Source of the DNA: a virus
Direction: 5' to 3' (one strand)
IMG/VR virus record: IMGVR_UViG_3300027659_000047
Coordinates: 1-51,261 of that record
DNA: 51,261 bases
Numbering within the stretch: position 1 is the stretch's first letter; every line of letters starts with the position of its first letter. Of the stretch, positions 50,369-51,261 are shown piece by piece. Under the pieces are notes generated by a model. The model saw nothing but the letters and a program-made list of their open reading frames with translations. It searched no databases and was not told where the DNA came from. Position numbers and translations under genes: made by a program.

Positions 50369-51261
50369 AGATAGCAATCATCATGGGACGTGGCATCGAA
50401 GGATGTGGCGTCACTAAATTTACTGTTGAGCAAACTAAATGGATGGCCAAGAATGGATACGACTTTGTAGTCTTTTCATCTAAGGATAAATCATGGACTC
50501 GTAAGAATGCTCATGATGTTTCTAATGTTGTACAATTAAAGTTTGCAAAACCTGAAGAAACTAACAAGATGATTGAAGGTTGTAACAAAGCCGATGTTGT
50601 CATCATCAATAGCCTACCTTCTGTAGGACACACTGAAGAATGTATTAATCAATTTAAGCGAGCACTAAATGAAATTGTTAAACCAATCGTCCTCATTCAG
50701 CACGACCATTCGTCACTCTCGATTAAGCGCAATGCTGCAATCAATGAATCTGTTAGAAAAGCTAGCATTCTGTTTGGCCATAGTACTAGCAACGATTTCG
50801 CTAGGTATGTCTCTACAGTAACTGATGGTGGAGGTTTAGCAGGATTCTTTGAAGAGGATAACTCTAAGAAGATTCTTAACTTTCAACCAGGGATGGACTT
50901 CGATTCAGTAAGAGCTAAGTACTGGCTTGACATTGATCAGACTAGACCTCATATGCATAAGTGGATTGGGCGTACAACTTCGTGGAAGGGTTACGTCCAA
51001 ATGTTTAAGTTTCATAACGAATTCCTACGTCCCAATGGATGTATCACTACGTTCGAAGGAATTGAAAAATCTCCAGCGTATCTTGCATTCAGAGAACTAT
51101 CAGAATTTAATGGTCACATCGCCGATGATATTAACACTGTGAACTTACAAAAGAATGAACCAGCATATGTCTTTGGTCCATATGTAAATGAACAAATGCT
51201 ATATCGTATGTCGGCATGTGGCTTTGGCTATCAGCTATCGATTCTCGATGAAAGATTTATT
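50365..51261 (+). CDS. agt: DNA alpha-glucosyltransferase (T4 alpha-gt-like), 3' end outside window
   Basis: The frame runs from ATG 50365 to the window end (299 residues; T4 alpha-gt has about 400). The first 50 residues match T4 alpha-glucosyltransferase very closely: MGRGIEGCGVTKFTVEQTKW, then SSKDKSWTR. Later segments also match: VVIINSLPS, QHDHSSLSIKRN, LNFQPGMD, KWIGRTTSWKGYVQMFKFH, EGIEKSPA, and MSACGFGYQLS. The enzyme is a GT-B transferase that moves glucose from UDP-glucose to 5-hydroxymethylcytosine in DNA, protecting it from host restriction. Its presence behind dCMP hydroxymethylase strongly supports glucosylated hydroxymethylcytosine DNA. Confidence 0.95.
   Translation, partial: MKIAIIMGRGIEGCGVTKFTVEQTKWMAKNGYDFVVFSSKDKSWTRKNAHDVSNVVQLKFAKPEETNKMIEGCNKADVVIINSLPSVGHTEECINQFKRALNEIVKPIVLIQHDHSSLSIKRNAAINESVRKASILFGHSTSNDFARYVSTVTDGGGLAGFFEEDNSKKILNFQPGMDFDSVRAKYWLDIDQTRPHMHKWIGRTTSWKGYVQMFKFHNEFLRPNGCITTFEGIEKSPAYLAFRELSEFNGHIADDINTVNLQKNEPAYVFGPYVNEQMLYRMSACGFGYQLSILDERFI

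Noticed and set aside
1-51261. CRISPR array, insertion sequence, integrase or attachment site
   Set aside because: No regularly spaced repeats, transposase or recombinase motifs, or terminal inverted repeats were seen.

Overview
This window is a stretch of the genome of a T4-like myovirus (a tailed double-stranded DNA phage with a contractile tail). Every gene I can support lies on the + strand, genes are packed with overlaps such as ATGA, and the DNA is AT-rich. The order of T4 core genes (13-14-15-17-18-19-20-67-x-x-21-22-23, then uvsY-uvsW-55-47-46, 45-44-62-regA, 43, uvsX-41) resembles the arrangement of T4-like phages of aquatic bacteria. The host cannot be read from the sequence. A phasin-like protein hints at a proteobacterium, but weakly. 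I saw no tRNA gene, integrase, transposase or CRISPR array.

Layout. (1) 1-11745: a host-recognition region with the end of a small structural protein, a glycine-rich protein, a Calx-beta-like/lectin-like adhesin, a tail-fibre-assembly chaperone candidate, and three consecutive large proteins built from RCC1-type repeats. (2) 11769-25314: the morphogenesis block with neck (gp13, gp14), tail terminator (gp15), large terminase (gp17), sheath (gp18), tube (gp19), portal (gp20), prohead core (gp67 and a second small protein), protease (gp21), scaffold (gp22), major capsid protein (gp23), and a second tube-like protein. No small terminase gene lies between 15 and 17. (3) 25366-31516: recombination and late transcription, with UvsY, UvsW, the late sigma factor gp55 and the gp47/gp46 nuclease complex. 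(4) 31603-35681: a CobT-like VWA protein with an HExxH motif, a CobS-like AAA+ ATPase and two small DNA-binding-like proteins, with a 51-nt regulatory block repeated exactly before cobT and cobS. (5) 35746-42664: sliding clamp, clamp loader, RegA, a structured leader RNA ahead of phasin-like and Hsp20 genes, and family-B DNA polymerase. (6) 42661-47389: 2OG-Fe(II) oxygenase, UvsX, gp41 helicase, a MazG/PRA-PH-like protein and a protein with features of archaeo-eukaryotic-type primases. (7) 47465-51261: nucleotide and base-modification genes: a nuclease candidate, a DUF1599-like protein, dCMP hydroxymethylase, dCMP deaminase, and the start of a clear T4-type alpha-glucosyltransferase that runs off the end.

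How it works together. The last block predicts that cytosine in this phage's DNA is replaced by alpha-glucosylated 5-hydroxymethylcytosine, as in T4. Control appears to use two promoter classes. The first is a family of sigma70-like promoters (TGTAC[A/T], 17-nt spacer, TATAAT) in front of replication, recombination and cob genes; in two cases the -10 box lies inside a terminator-like hairpin. The second is T4-type late boxes (TATAAATA and variants) before structural genes and the hsp20 leader, presumably read with gp55 and the gp45 clamp.

The most unusual points are the RCC1 triplet, the structured RNA at about 39106-39260, the promoter/terminator overlaps, the CobS/CobT cassette with its repeated control block, and the AEP-like protein beside gp41.
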